A stretch of 64,000 nucleotides of DNA, taken from Bostrychus sinensis. Taxonomy: Eukaryota > Chordata > Actinopteri > Gobiiformes > Eleotridae. Below are positions 55,038-64,000 of the stretch, one piece after another. Every line of letters starts with the position of its first letter. The stretch's first letter is position 1. Made by a program: the position numbers and the translations under genes. Location: assembly GCA_020698575.1 (NCBI GenBank), contig CM036241.1, positions 37,803,855 through 37,867,854 on the forward strand, written 5' to 3'. Below the pieces are notes generated by a model. The model had not been told where the DNA came from. It saw only the letters and a list, made by a program, of their open reading frames with translations, and made no database searches.

Positions 55038-55819
55038 CCATTATGATAGCCTGGCCGGCCAGACAAACTCTTTTTCTGTTCTATACAAAGAAGTTAGACT
55101 GGAACCCTTTCATTTAAGTTTCAATGGGTGGAACAATCACAGGTGGAGTGACCAATCACAGAAACAAAAGGTGGGACATAAGCAGCACACCTCTCACCCA
55201 AACAAACTGTGGTTTCCTGTTTTTGCCATAAAACACCAGAATATGGTGTATTCTGAGCAGCTCTGCACCTATTTCTGAATGTGGACAGCAGCAGAAGCCA
55301 GTTGTACAAAGACTTCTGGAGAAAGTGGGTTTGTTTGAACATAGTTGTTGTGTCAGAAGTCAATGAGACATTGCTGATGTTAAAATGGAAACAATATGAA
55401 GAAAAAAAAATTCAAGGACTTCAGCAGAATCAACAGGTGATGAATAGAAGCACTAAATGCTATTTATGAGGAAGTTATAAAATTAGCTCGGTAGCCTAAA
55501 ATAAGGCTGTTATCAAAAACCCTGGTTAAAAAAATATTTACAAGCACACAAACCATTCATAACCGCTAAATTAGTTCTAAATAAAATGCTCAGAGTGATA
55601 CTAAATGAGCCATCTCGGAGCCATAAGGGAGCTGAGCCAAAAGAGCTGAATCTTTGAAAATAGCTGGACTGCCCATCACTAACGCACTGCAGATAAATGA
55701 CAGTGATAGGCCAGTTCCACACTGACTGGAGTGAAATGGTTCACTGTGGGTGAGGAACCAGAATGTCCTGCTTTAGAAAAGAAAGTAGGAGAGGCTGGCT
55801 CACCAGGCTACCATTATGA
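55038..55819. mobile_element. DNA transposon with TAGCCTGG ends and 9-bp TSD
   Basis: The element spans 55047-55810 (764 bp). It starts TAGCCTGGCCGGCCAG and ends GGCTCACCAGGCTA, so the inverted ends are TAGCCTGG. CCATTATGA flanks both sides exactly (55038-55046, 55811-55819). A 9-bp duplication fits Mutator-like elements; if one base is coincidence, 8 bp fits hAT. A truncated relative is at 25944-26140. No transposase is seen. Confidence 0.87.
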
Positions 55820-56370
55820 TGAGCTGCTTCTCTAAAATACATTGCTACTATACTGTGTCTGTTTTTGTAGGAGTAGAAAGTTAAAATCACAGAAAACTGT
55901 AATCATGAACATAAAAATGTGAATCAAATCATTAACTTCAATAATTAATAAATCCATATAGCTTTATTAACTTGATGGGAACCAAAAGTTGAGTGCATCA
56001 GGGTCTGCAGGAGCCTGGAGCTGTGTGTGGTTCTGAGAGGAGATATGGGTGATAGTGGGAGGAGGACTTGGAGGAGAGTCCATTTCTCTGGGCCCTGGAG
56101 GGTTCCTGAGTGCTCTGAGGTGGAGCTGTGGCGGGACAGGGGGTGTATGGAGGTGTAGCTGTGTGTGAAAGAAGGAAGTGGAGAGGAACGATCTCTTCTT
56201 CTCCTGTTTGCAGTGCTTTTCATGCAAACAGCAGTGGTCCATGTGAGCAGCTGAGCAGATGTGCTGCAAATGCTTCCTGATCGTGTTTCAGACCGAGAGA
56301 AGTGAGGCTTCACTCAGCTATAAAAACCACAACAGAGTAGTGGACCACTCCTGAGAGAGAGGAGTGAGAG
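55820..56370. other. Intergenic, nothing recognised
   Basis: 55990-56310 has overlapping minus-strand frames (100-122 codons) that are Ser/Thr/Pro-rich with no domain. They adjoin the LINE 3' end and are not called genes. Confidence 0.35.
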
Positions 56371-56374
56371 CTGG

Positions 56375-57180
56375 ATCCAAGAAATGAATGAATGAAACCT
56401 TTCATGCCCCGAGGGGAATTTGTCTTGCACAGAGAGCATGAAAACAAGAAACTGGAGGAGCAGGACAAAACATTGCAGACAGCACATACAACAGACAGAA
56501 CACCTGAGACCATAAAAACATAGATACAGCAGATTAGAAAAAACTGTACAAAAGGCACTGCATGACATCCACTGTCAGTAAGTCCAGCACATCGTGAAAG
56601 TGCTAAGTCAACAATATGAAATATGAAAAGTTATCCACATTTGTTGAGCAGCTGAATACTGCGTGGGGCAAAAGATGCAATGCCTCTCTTGGTCCTCATC
56701 CGGGGCATCATTTCGCCCAGATGGTAGGAGTTTATATCAGACTACAGAGGATGTTGTGTGTCAGCAACTATCTTTTGGGTAAGATTCAGTGTGTATTTGT
56801 TGGCCAATAAAGACATGCTGTCCATTTGTTTGCTGAAAATCTTGCAACCCACTTTAACAACCAGTTTGTGTTGATCTTGTGAAGACAGTGCTCCACCTCA
56901 GCATTGAATACAAAATGTTAAAATACTCTCAATAAAACCTTTATAAAATAATCTCAGCATTGTTTTATCTACATTCAAATTTTGCAGTTTCCTTAAAAAA
57001 TACAGCCGGTGCTGGGCTTTTGCAAACATAGCAGTGGTGTTGGTCAGTAATCCAGCTACAGGGGTTAGCCAGGGTACTCTTTGTGCCAGTCCCATGACCA
57101 GAGAAATAGAGAGGGTTGAGTCAGGAAGGACAATGTGTGAATCACTGCACACAGGAGGCTGAGGGTTTACTGTGAGACTC
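56375..57180 (-). mobile_element. L2/Rex1-type LINE 3' end
   Basis: On the minus strand the C-terminal end of the reverse-transcriptase ORF is readable: AQHRLYFLRKLQNLNVDKTM then RLFYKGFIESILTFC (57030-56900). A frameshifted LLPSGRN (about 56715) is typical of L2/Rex1 thumb ends. The 3' UTR follows and ends ACAAATTCCCCTCGGGGC, then AAGGTTTCATTCATTCATTC (56375-56430), the usual short tandem tail. It is 5'-truncated and has stops. Confidence 0.83.
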
Positions 57181-57785
57181 CAGACGAGCGAAGAGGGAAG
57201 GAGATGTTATTACTGATGTATGTGATACAGAAAAATGCAGCTCATAAAGATACTATTTTAGTGATTAGTGATCAGTTAAATCAGTTTAGTTTAAAAATCA
57301 CAGGTGCCACAGGTCCTTTCTTTTGAAATGTACCAACAACACTATGAGAACATTTGTAATTAATTCAATTAGTATCTAGTATATCCTATGTTTTTGTTCT
57401 GTGGGTTCGTCTTTTACAGTATATCTCAGTCGCTCTGGTGCATTTCTCAGATAAAATAACATTTTCAAAACTTTAGGTACATTTTTCAAAACTATTCATA
57501 CTAACAGCCGAGCCAGTGTTTATGAACAAGACCATCCACATGCTTGACCATGTTGTCAGTTTATGGTCCTGCAAAAAACAACTAAGGCTACATTTTTAAT
57601 GATGATTGAAACTGGAAAGGCTGCACTCTCTCTCTCTCTCTGTAGCTCACAGTTTATAGTAAAAATAAGGAAGCTGGCTCAAACTGTTTGTATTGCCACA
57701 CACTGCGTCATTGTGTTACAGAAAAGAATAACTGCACTAACTATAAGATGAGATAAATATTTTTAGTCATGTATTTTACTAGTGA
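57181..57785. other. Intergenic, nothing recognised
   Basis: A short (CT)n run (TCTCTCTCTCTCTCTG) lies at 57628-57643. No exon. Confidence 0.4.
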
Positions 57786-58085
57786 AGATTTAAGTAAGCA
57801 GTAGTAGGAGTAATAGTAGTGGTAGTAGTTGCCCTAGTAGAAGTAGTAGTAGTAGTAGTATCAGTACTAGTCCTGGAAATAGTAGTGAGAGCAGAAGTTG
57901 AAGTAATGGCAGAGATAGTGGCAGTAGCAGTAAGCAGTAAATAAGTAAACTTTACATATAAAGGTTTCACTTGAGTAACAGTTTTGTAGAGTATGCTACT
58001 TTTACTTCTAAATGAGTATTGATGTTTTAAAGTAACAGTCCTTTTACTTGGGTAAAGATTTGGAGTACGTCTTCCACCTCTGATG
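57786..58085. repeat. TAG-triplet tract plus dispersed repeat ending CCACCTCTG
   Basis: 57795-57935 is a degenerate AGTAGTAGT tract. It is followed by CACTTGAGTAAC, GTAACAGTCCTTTTACTTGGG and GGAGTACGTCTTCCACCTCTG, the standard right end of the TACTTGAGTA fish repeat (reverse CAGAGGTGGAAGACGTACTC). The left end is not clear. Partial relatives lie at 16215, 43420, 51890 and 61200. Confidence 0.6.
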
Positions 58086-58983
58086 TTGAACCTTCATCAG
58101 CGTAACTCAGCAAAGTGCTGTAAGTTTTTCACAAATTACCACCTTTAACATTTGACTCTCAGAGAGATGAAAAACATATCATGACAACTGGTTTATCCAT
58201 TTTGGTTGTAATGACTCAATACAATGAAGTAATGCCTAAATGTTTTCAAGGCTGTTTTCAAGGACTAATTAACTGCGAGCCATTCATTTTGATCAGCATG
58301 ACAAAAGAAATTGACAATGTAAAAATCAGCAGACAGTTGTACAAAATAATGCACCAAAGCATCTGCTCTTTGTCAAATATTAACAAGAAATTTATTGTAT
58401 GTGCAAAAATGACTAAAAATTTTGAATGTAAGTTCTGATCTGGGAAATGGACCGAAGCTGCTGAGAAAAATTGTATTAGGTTATTTTCTTTTAAAAGCAT
58501 TAGTGCTGGTTATGGCATCCCCTTTTTGATTTCTGTTTAGATGAGTCCTGGGTGGTGCAAACACAGAGATCTGATTTCATGAGTTTGACAGTAATTGGGA
58601 CAAGTGGCCGCTACCAACGGATTCATTTTGATGTGGAGTTTCTGTTCCTCTACAGTGCACAGCTGAGTGCAGAGCAGAGTGTGTCCTGAGGCCATGCTTT
58701 CAGAGTCTTACAGAGAGCAGAGGTCAAAAGTCAGAGGAGATAAAGGAGACTGAGGAGACAGAGGAGAGAGGAGACAAACGAGGACTAAGTGGGGGGCACT
58801 TCACACAATCAGCGTTTCAGAGAGAGGACAGAGAGGAGTTTACAGACTGTCAGGGTAGAGTTACCTCCTGCACAGCCCCAACGGAGTGTGTACAAGCATC
58901 TGAGATACAGTATACACAATATACACAATATACACAAGTATTTATATCACTGTGACACGAGGGTTGATCCAATGCAAACTTAA
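58086..58983. other. Intergenic; possible non-coding island at 58530-58660
   Basis: 58530-58660 is unique and balanced (TTTAGATGAGTCCTGGGTGG, GACAGTAATTGGGACAAGTGG). 58900-58935 has a short TATACACAA tandem. No exon. Confidence 0.3.
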
Positions 58984-60051
58984 GCTGGGGACACACTAAA
59001 GGATTATTGGTCCGATTCAGGGCCCGATTTGCCTTTCGCGGAGTTCGGAGGCGTGGCCTGATTATAGGCTTCCTGCAAATGATTATTTGTTGTGGAACTC
59101 CTCGTGTGTGGCATCAGTGCAATTATGTTAAGACTCTTAGTCGGGTCGGAGCCTCGCCGATCTCAAATCATATATATCAGTTTTGAGATTTACAATTTTT
59201 ATCCCCCACTATACTGATGGGAAAACTGCAACAGCCAATCAGAGCAAGGCATCAGGAGGCAGGCAGACGAAACCACTGATGGAAACTTTGAAACACAGAA
59301 GCGTTCAAAACAAATACTGGAAATAGCAGCCACTGACGTATATTACTTATGGACAGTCATTGATAACAGGTACTCTACTCACCTCCAGCTCACACTGAAA
59401 GTGTATAAACTGCTCCTCTGTCTTTGTCCATGTTCTCGTTATCCTTTCTTTGTTTTTCACTGCAAATTCCAACAAATGACAGCCATCTGACTCCATCGTG
59501 TTCGAAGCTGACTTTTTAAAAGTAAAAGTCTTGCTGCCAGTATTTAATAAAAAGAGAAGAGTAAATCCTGGAGTAAGGTTGAAGATAAAGCTGAGGTAAA
59601 GATGAGACTACTTCCGGTTCACTGCAAGCTTTCTGTGCATAAAACTAAAATGCAGTGTTTTGTTCTCAAAGCGGAAGCCTGTACAACCAGACCAGACCAG
59701 AAACAGCTGCTGCTAATATATGCTAGCTTTATTTTTCAAAAAAGTTGGTACAACTTGCTCATTCTCTCTCTGTATAAGGCTGTTTACCTTGTTTCACAAG
59801 TACACTTACGCGTTTTATTAAAAATTAAATTTTTCCTTTTCTTTTTGCTCTTTTGTTTCCACTTTTTTGACACAATAAAAATTGTTTCTACTCTAAACAG
59901 CGAGTGTGTGGCCTGGTGGTCTGCAGAATCCTGTGGTCTGTGCAGTCGTAAGAATATAAGTTTAAAAATTGTTATGTCTGTGGTCTACGCTCTGTGTTCC
60001 ACAGTTTTAAAATCGGCTAAGATTTAAAATCTGTGTGTGTCCTCAGCTTAA
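58980..60051. mobile_element. TTAA-target transposon with GCTGGGGACACAC ends
   Basis: The element spans 58984-60047 (1064 bp). The left end is GCTGGGGACACACTAAAGG; the right end, read inward, is GCTGAGGACACACACAGA. Exact TTAA lies on both sides (58980-58983, 60048-60051). The body includes a 141-codon frame (59602-60027) with no recognised domain, so it is probably non-autonomous. Superfamily is piggyBac or Kolobok by target site. Confidence 0.88.
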
Positions 60052-60704
60052 ACCACACTTGGACTGTTGAATGGTAAAAAGACGTGCAGCAGTTATGTAC
60101 TCCTCAGCTGCTCATCATTCTGAGATGAGGACTTATTTCTCCATCTTGGCTATGTTCATGTGTTTCTCCTGACCGGTAAGATGCCATTGTCTGAGAAAAG
60201 TGTGTCTGCCATGACTTTGTGGCTAGATTATAAATTCATTATTTTCAATTCATGTTCATGCATGATATCAGATTTTTCACTATGTACTGTATCTATATTT
60301 GACTCCTATTTCTATATTTTACCCATATATCTTCTATATTCAGGTTTTATTCATATTCAAGTCACATGTTTTCTGCTCATTTATTTATTATATTTATTTG
60401 AGGACAGACAGATAAACAACAATTTCATTTCCAAAGGTTTAAGACCAGTCAGAAACAAGACAGTGTAGGTGGACCCAGACCGATCTTTACCTGAGAGTCC
60501 AAATGCAGCTGTCCTCATGGACTCTAGCCAGACCTTAGAGACAGGGAGTGGTCTGGGACTCAGATTTGGGATGTTTCATTAAGAATCTGTTAATTATTGT
60601 GTAGGCGTTTCCTGTTGACCCAAACCTCTTCCTTCCAAAAAGTCTAATCCAGGTCTAACACAGCTCCACCCTTCACTCTTTCACATGGACTTGTTTTTGT
60701 GAAT
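60052..60704. other. Intergenic, nothing recognised
   Basis: 60230-60425 is AT-rich with an open frame (60160-60468) that has no domain. No repeat family identified. Confidence 0.35.
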
Positions 60705-61021
60705 GGCAGTGATTTGGTCATGTGAGCTCAGGGCTGCTCTCTGATTGGCCGGTCTGTGGGTGTGTGGCAGTATTCATTCATAAAGAGAGGATTAGAGTGA
60801 GTGAGTATATTTTCGTATTGTTTCCTAAAATTATTTCCTCCTCCTCAGCTCTAATCCAGGCCCCGCCCGCCATTCATCTTTACCTGTCTCATATGTCCCC
60901 TGTCTAAGTGAGGAGCAGTGATTTAGAATCATGTGACCTGAGTCCTGCGCTCTGATTGGCCGGTGTGTGGGGGTGTGGCAGGTCTTAATGACTCGTTGAT
61001 AAAACAGAGGATTAGTTTAAA
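60705..61021 (+). promoter_or_regulatory. Tandemly duplicated module with CCAAT-box-like sites
   Basis: Two copies, about 60705-60800 and 60914-61020, are offset by about 210 bp. Both read CAGTGATTT..., then TCATGTGA, CTCTGATTGGCCGGT, TGTGGG.GTGTGGCAG, and end with AGAGGATTAG. CTGATTGG is an inverted CCAAT box. TATTCATTCATAAAGAG and GACTCGTTGATAAAACAG occupy TATA-like positions downstream. No gene is recognised next to it, so a regulatory role is inferred only from motifs. Confidence 0.5.
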
Positions 61022-61412
61022 GCTGCACATCACCTCAGGCTTTCTCTGACAAGGTTTTAATACTTCTGTCATCTGTCCTTCTGTCCTTCCCTTCCTCCCT
61101 TCCTATGTTTTAAGATACTTCCATGAAAGTGGAGGAAAGCATCAGAATCTTCTGCTTTTTTAAACTGGCCATTGGTGTGGAAAAGTTTGGATTTTGACCT
61201 GAGTAGTTTTAACAGCAACAGTACTTTTATTTGAGGACAGATTTGGAGTACTTAGTAGAGAGGATTAATGAAATAATTTTCATTTGATTACACAAGCATG
61301 AAACTTTGCTGAAATATTCATTATGCACTAGATTGTCAGAAGAAAGTACTAGCCACTTGAAATTCAAATATGGCAACCATTTTCCAACATGATGATGCCT
61401 AATCATCATCTA
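61022..61412. other. Intergenic, nothing recognised
   Basis: Contains a CTTCCC/TTCCTCCCTTCC pyrimidine tract (61078-61102) and a TACTTTTATTTGAGG repeat piece (61222). No exon. Confidence 0.35.
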
Positions 61413-61780
61413 ATAGTGTTGTAGCATCCGAGAATGTTTTCGATCTTGAGAGCAATCTTGGTCTCAAATCAAAATTTACTGTCTTGTCTCAGTCTCAGAT
61501 GTGGCAGAGATTTTTTTTAACAGTGATTTTTTTTAAATTAAACAAGAAAATGCTATACTTTTGAGTATGTATAATTTTGTAAGTAATTTGTTTTCAGCAT
61601 TAGACAAACTAGGAAAATGTTGGCATTAAATCATCAAAATGACCAATATTGTATTTGAACCACTCTGGACCTGATCTGGTGAGCCTTGGACTCGATCTTG
61701 ACTCAGTCTCGATCCATAAAAGTCTTGGCCTTGTTTTGGTCTTGGTTCACTCTGGTCTCAGACCGGTCTTGTCTGACCCC
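61413..61780 (+). repeat. Dispersed DNA repeat with CTCAGTCTCAG arms, copy 2
   Basis: Starts TAGTGTTGTAGCATCC and ends TCAGACCGGTCTTGTC. It is colinear with the copy at 18109-18541 in the same orientation, through AAATGCTATACTTTTGAG and TTGGCATTAAATCATC. Confidence 0.72.
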
Positions 61781-62179
61781 ATAATATGTGTCATGATCCC
61801 ATATGGATATTTTTGCTACCTTTTTTAACTATTATTTTTTGTTAGTGTATACCTTGGCCCATCACAAGTTCATAATCTTTTTTGTCAGTTCTGCCCTGGG
61901 GATCCACATGGGGGAGTTTGGCTCCTGGCCTATTACATTATAGTCATTATTTGGCAACATGTTGAAAAACAGCTGCCATATTGGAATTTCTAATGGCTAG
62001 CACTTTTTTTCTGAAATCCTAGTGTACAAAGAGTATTTCAGACAACGGACCTAAGGATTTTTCTCACATGTGGACTGTACATCTGAGCACCAGGAGCTAC
62101 AGTATTTTAAAAACATCATGAAAAAGTCATTGTATCAAGTTTAAAAAGTCAAAACAAACTCCCAAAGCCAGGAGGATAA
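61781..62179. other. Intergenic, nothing recognised
   Basis: Unique AT-rich spacer with no exon. Confidence 0.35.
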
Positions 62180-62700
62180 ACCAGGTCTGAACCAAAGACT
62201 TAGCCAGGTCTAAACCATATCTGAAACAGGGCTAAACCAAGACAAAACCTGGTCTAAACCTGAACAAAACAAGGCCTAAACTAGGACTAGACTAAATCAG
62301 GACTAAACCAGGACTAAACCAAGACTAAACCAGGACTAAACCAGGAATAAACCTGGACTAAATCAGGACTAAACTAGGACAAAACCAGGAATAAATCAAG
62401 GCAAAACAAGGCCTAGGACTGGACTAAACCAGGCCTAAACCAGGAATACACCAAGATAAAACCAGGCCTAAACCATGACATAACCAGGACCTGGACTAAA
62501 CCAGGCCTAAACTTGGACTTAACCAGGTCCATACCAACTCTAAACCATTACCAAACCAGGTCTGAAGCAGGACTAAACCAAGTCCAAACAAGGGACTAAA
62601 CCAGGACTAAACAAGGTCTAAACCAAGACTAAACCGGGACCAGCACTAAACCAGGACTAAACCAGATATAAATCAGGTCTAAACCAGGGTTAACGCAGGA
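62180..62700 (+). repeat. 11-bp minisatellite, longest array (~47 units)
   Basis: ACCAGGACTAA, ACCAAGACTAA, ACCAGGCCTAA and related variants recur through the block. The centre (62290-62360) is the most regular. Single-base shifts show indels inside old units. Forward orientation, no coding frame. Confidence 0.92.
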
Positions 62701-63576
62701 AAAAACACAATGAACTTCAGTATCTCTAAAAGTCTGTGCATGTTTTTAACAATACTGAATAACTTAATATTCCAAAAAGATTAATTTGGTCTTCCACCAA
62801 AAGTTTATTATAGACATTTTCTTCTGTCTTACGGTCTGCTTTGGGTTGTTCTGTCTAATCCAGGCATGTCCAGAGTGCGGTCCAGGGGCCAGTCGTTTCA
62901 TATGGTCCTAAGCATCCATCAGTTTTCTTCAAGGCCAGTGCCATCAAACTCTATTTAAGTGGCTTTTTGTATCAGGACATTTCCTCCCCTACTTTTAGTG
63001 AGAAATAATGGGTTACAGCAACACTGAAGAAAATGAGTGATAAAACAAAATGTAACAGTACAGTTTAGACTCCTGTAATGATCAAAGTTTGTGGTTGGTT
63101 TGGTGGTCCTCCAGCTGCACCAAAGTCAGGTCTAAAGTGTGTTCTGCTGCCTCCGGTCCATGTCTAAAGTGTGGAGTAAATCCCTGAAGTGTGACTCTGT
63201 GATCCAGGGGTCACAGGTCATGGTCTGCAGGGGTCATGTGACCCAGAGGCAGGTCTAGCCCCCAGGCCTCGTTAGGACGGGGATCAGGTTCATTCTCTGA
63301 GCCGGTCTTTGGTCTGAGAGGTTTATTGGGATTTAGACACTGACACCTGCTCAAAGAAGGATACAGCTTTTTATCTTTTATATGGTTCAAATCTAATGTA
63401 CTCATAACTCAAAGCTCTATAGCACTGGTTCCCAAACACTGGGTTGGGACCTGAGTCATTTTCATTCATCATTTTCAGGATAAATACTTGTTGTAACCAT
63501 TGGCACTGAACAGAATGGTATAAACGACCATAAGAGCCTGACATCAGGGTAACAAAAACAGGGATGCTCAAAATAA
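62701..63576. other. Intergenic with hAT-like ends
   Basis: 62871-62900 (CAGGCATGTCCAGAGTGCGG) and 63424-63450 (CACTGGTTCCCAAACACTGG) resemble hAT terminal sequences without identifiable partners. Nothing coding. Confidence 0.4.
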
Positions 63577-64000
63577 TTAATCCTTGTGCCCCAGTGAGGA
63601 CTAAAGTGTCCTTTTCAAATGTTATGTTTTTGATAACTTTGCAGTGGTTCTTACCTTTTTTTTTAAAATTAAATTTGGCATAGGTGTGTATTTTATCACT
63701 GATTTTGATATTCTAAACACAAATCTTATATTATTTCATTTTTAGACTCTCTAACTACATTTGTTACGTTGCTACTGTTCAGTGACAAACGTGTCCTCGT
63801 CACAGAAAAAAATACACAGTAATATTTTTTGTCCTTTATTTTTGCATACATTTTTCTGCCATGATCATGAATATCAAATATTTTATTTTAATAATGTTAA
63901 CCCTTTTTGTGCCAGTGTATGTGATCAATATAATTAAAAAATACATACTAAATTAAATATTTTTAATATTATTGATGCAAAATGGATTTCTCCCTTGGAG
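63577..64000 (+). mobile_element. Third copy of the foldback family, running off the window
   Basis: TTAA (63577-63580) then TCCTTGTGCCCCAGTGAGG. It matches the outer right arm of the element at 20360-21232 read in reverse: TTGTTACGTTGCT at 63760, GTGTCCTCGTCACAG at 63791, CATGATCATGAATATCAAAT at 63861 and TTTTTGTGCCAGTGTATGTG at 63903. The far arm lies beyond the window. Confidence 0.78.

Noticed and set aside
55945..56313. Overlapping 100- and 122-codon minus-strand frames
   Set aside because: Both are Ser/Thr/Pro-rich frames in alternative phases of the same DNA next to a LINE 3' end, with no domain.

Overview
This window is vertebrate nuclear DNA, almost certainly from a teleost fish. 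It has a spliced gene with a canonical intron, a CpG-richer promoter, tRNA-derived SINEs with the GGAAGGGCATC-type core, Tc1, hAT and TTAA-target DNA transposons, L1 and L2-like LINE remnants and abundant microsatellites. No operons, Shine-Dalgarno sites or long intact reading frames are present.

Only one protein-coding exon is convincing. It is the first coding exon of a beta-1,4-galactosyltransferase 1-like gene (b4galt1) on the minus strand at 3966-4371, ending in a consensus splice donor. Its promoter lies to the right (about 4372-5250). The left end of the window (1-3964) is the start of its first intron, and the catalytic exons lie beyond base 1. The remaining ~59 kb to the right of the promoter shows no other exon I can support. 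It behaves like a repeat-loaded intergenic region with a few unique GC-moderate islands that could be conserved non-coding elements.

Layout: 1-4 kb, intron with an hAT element (perfect 8-bp target duplication), a TTAA MITE and a second hAT. 4-5.2 kb, b4galt1 exon 1 and promoter. 6.2-7 kb, LINE reverse-transcriptase remnant with a local duplication. 9.8-10.6 kb, an array of GATATC and GACTAGTC palindromes. 13.2-15.9 kb, polypurine minisatellite and a MITE. 18-21.2 kb, repeats, a TAC-triplet higher-order microsatellite and an 870-bp foldback element. 23.9-25.2 kb, internally deleted L1. 27.5-27.8 kb, a long hairpin. 33.6-34.4 kb, a SINE split by a TTAA transposon. 35.1-36.7 kb, a Tc1 element itself broken by a LINE tail. 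38.6-38.9 kb, a 72-bp minisatellite. 42.8-47.1 kb, seven same-orientation copies of a local module. 54-57 kb, nested DNA transposons and a LINE 3' end. 59-60 kb, another TTAA element.

The most distinctive theme is an 11-bp degenerate minisatellite (consensus ACCAGGACTAA) at about sixteen separate loci in both orientations. At several loci it is flanked by hAT-like ends of the CAGTGGTTCTCAA type, so it may have spread inside a non-autonomous transposon and expanded in place. Some arrays carry a higher-order repeat that is an exact multiple of 11 bp.
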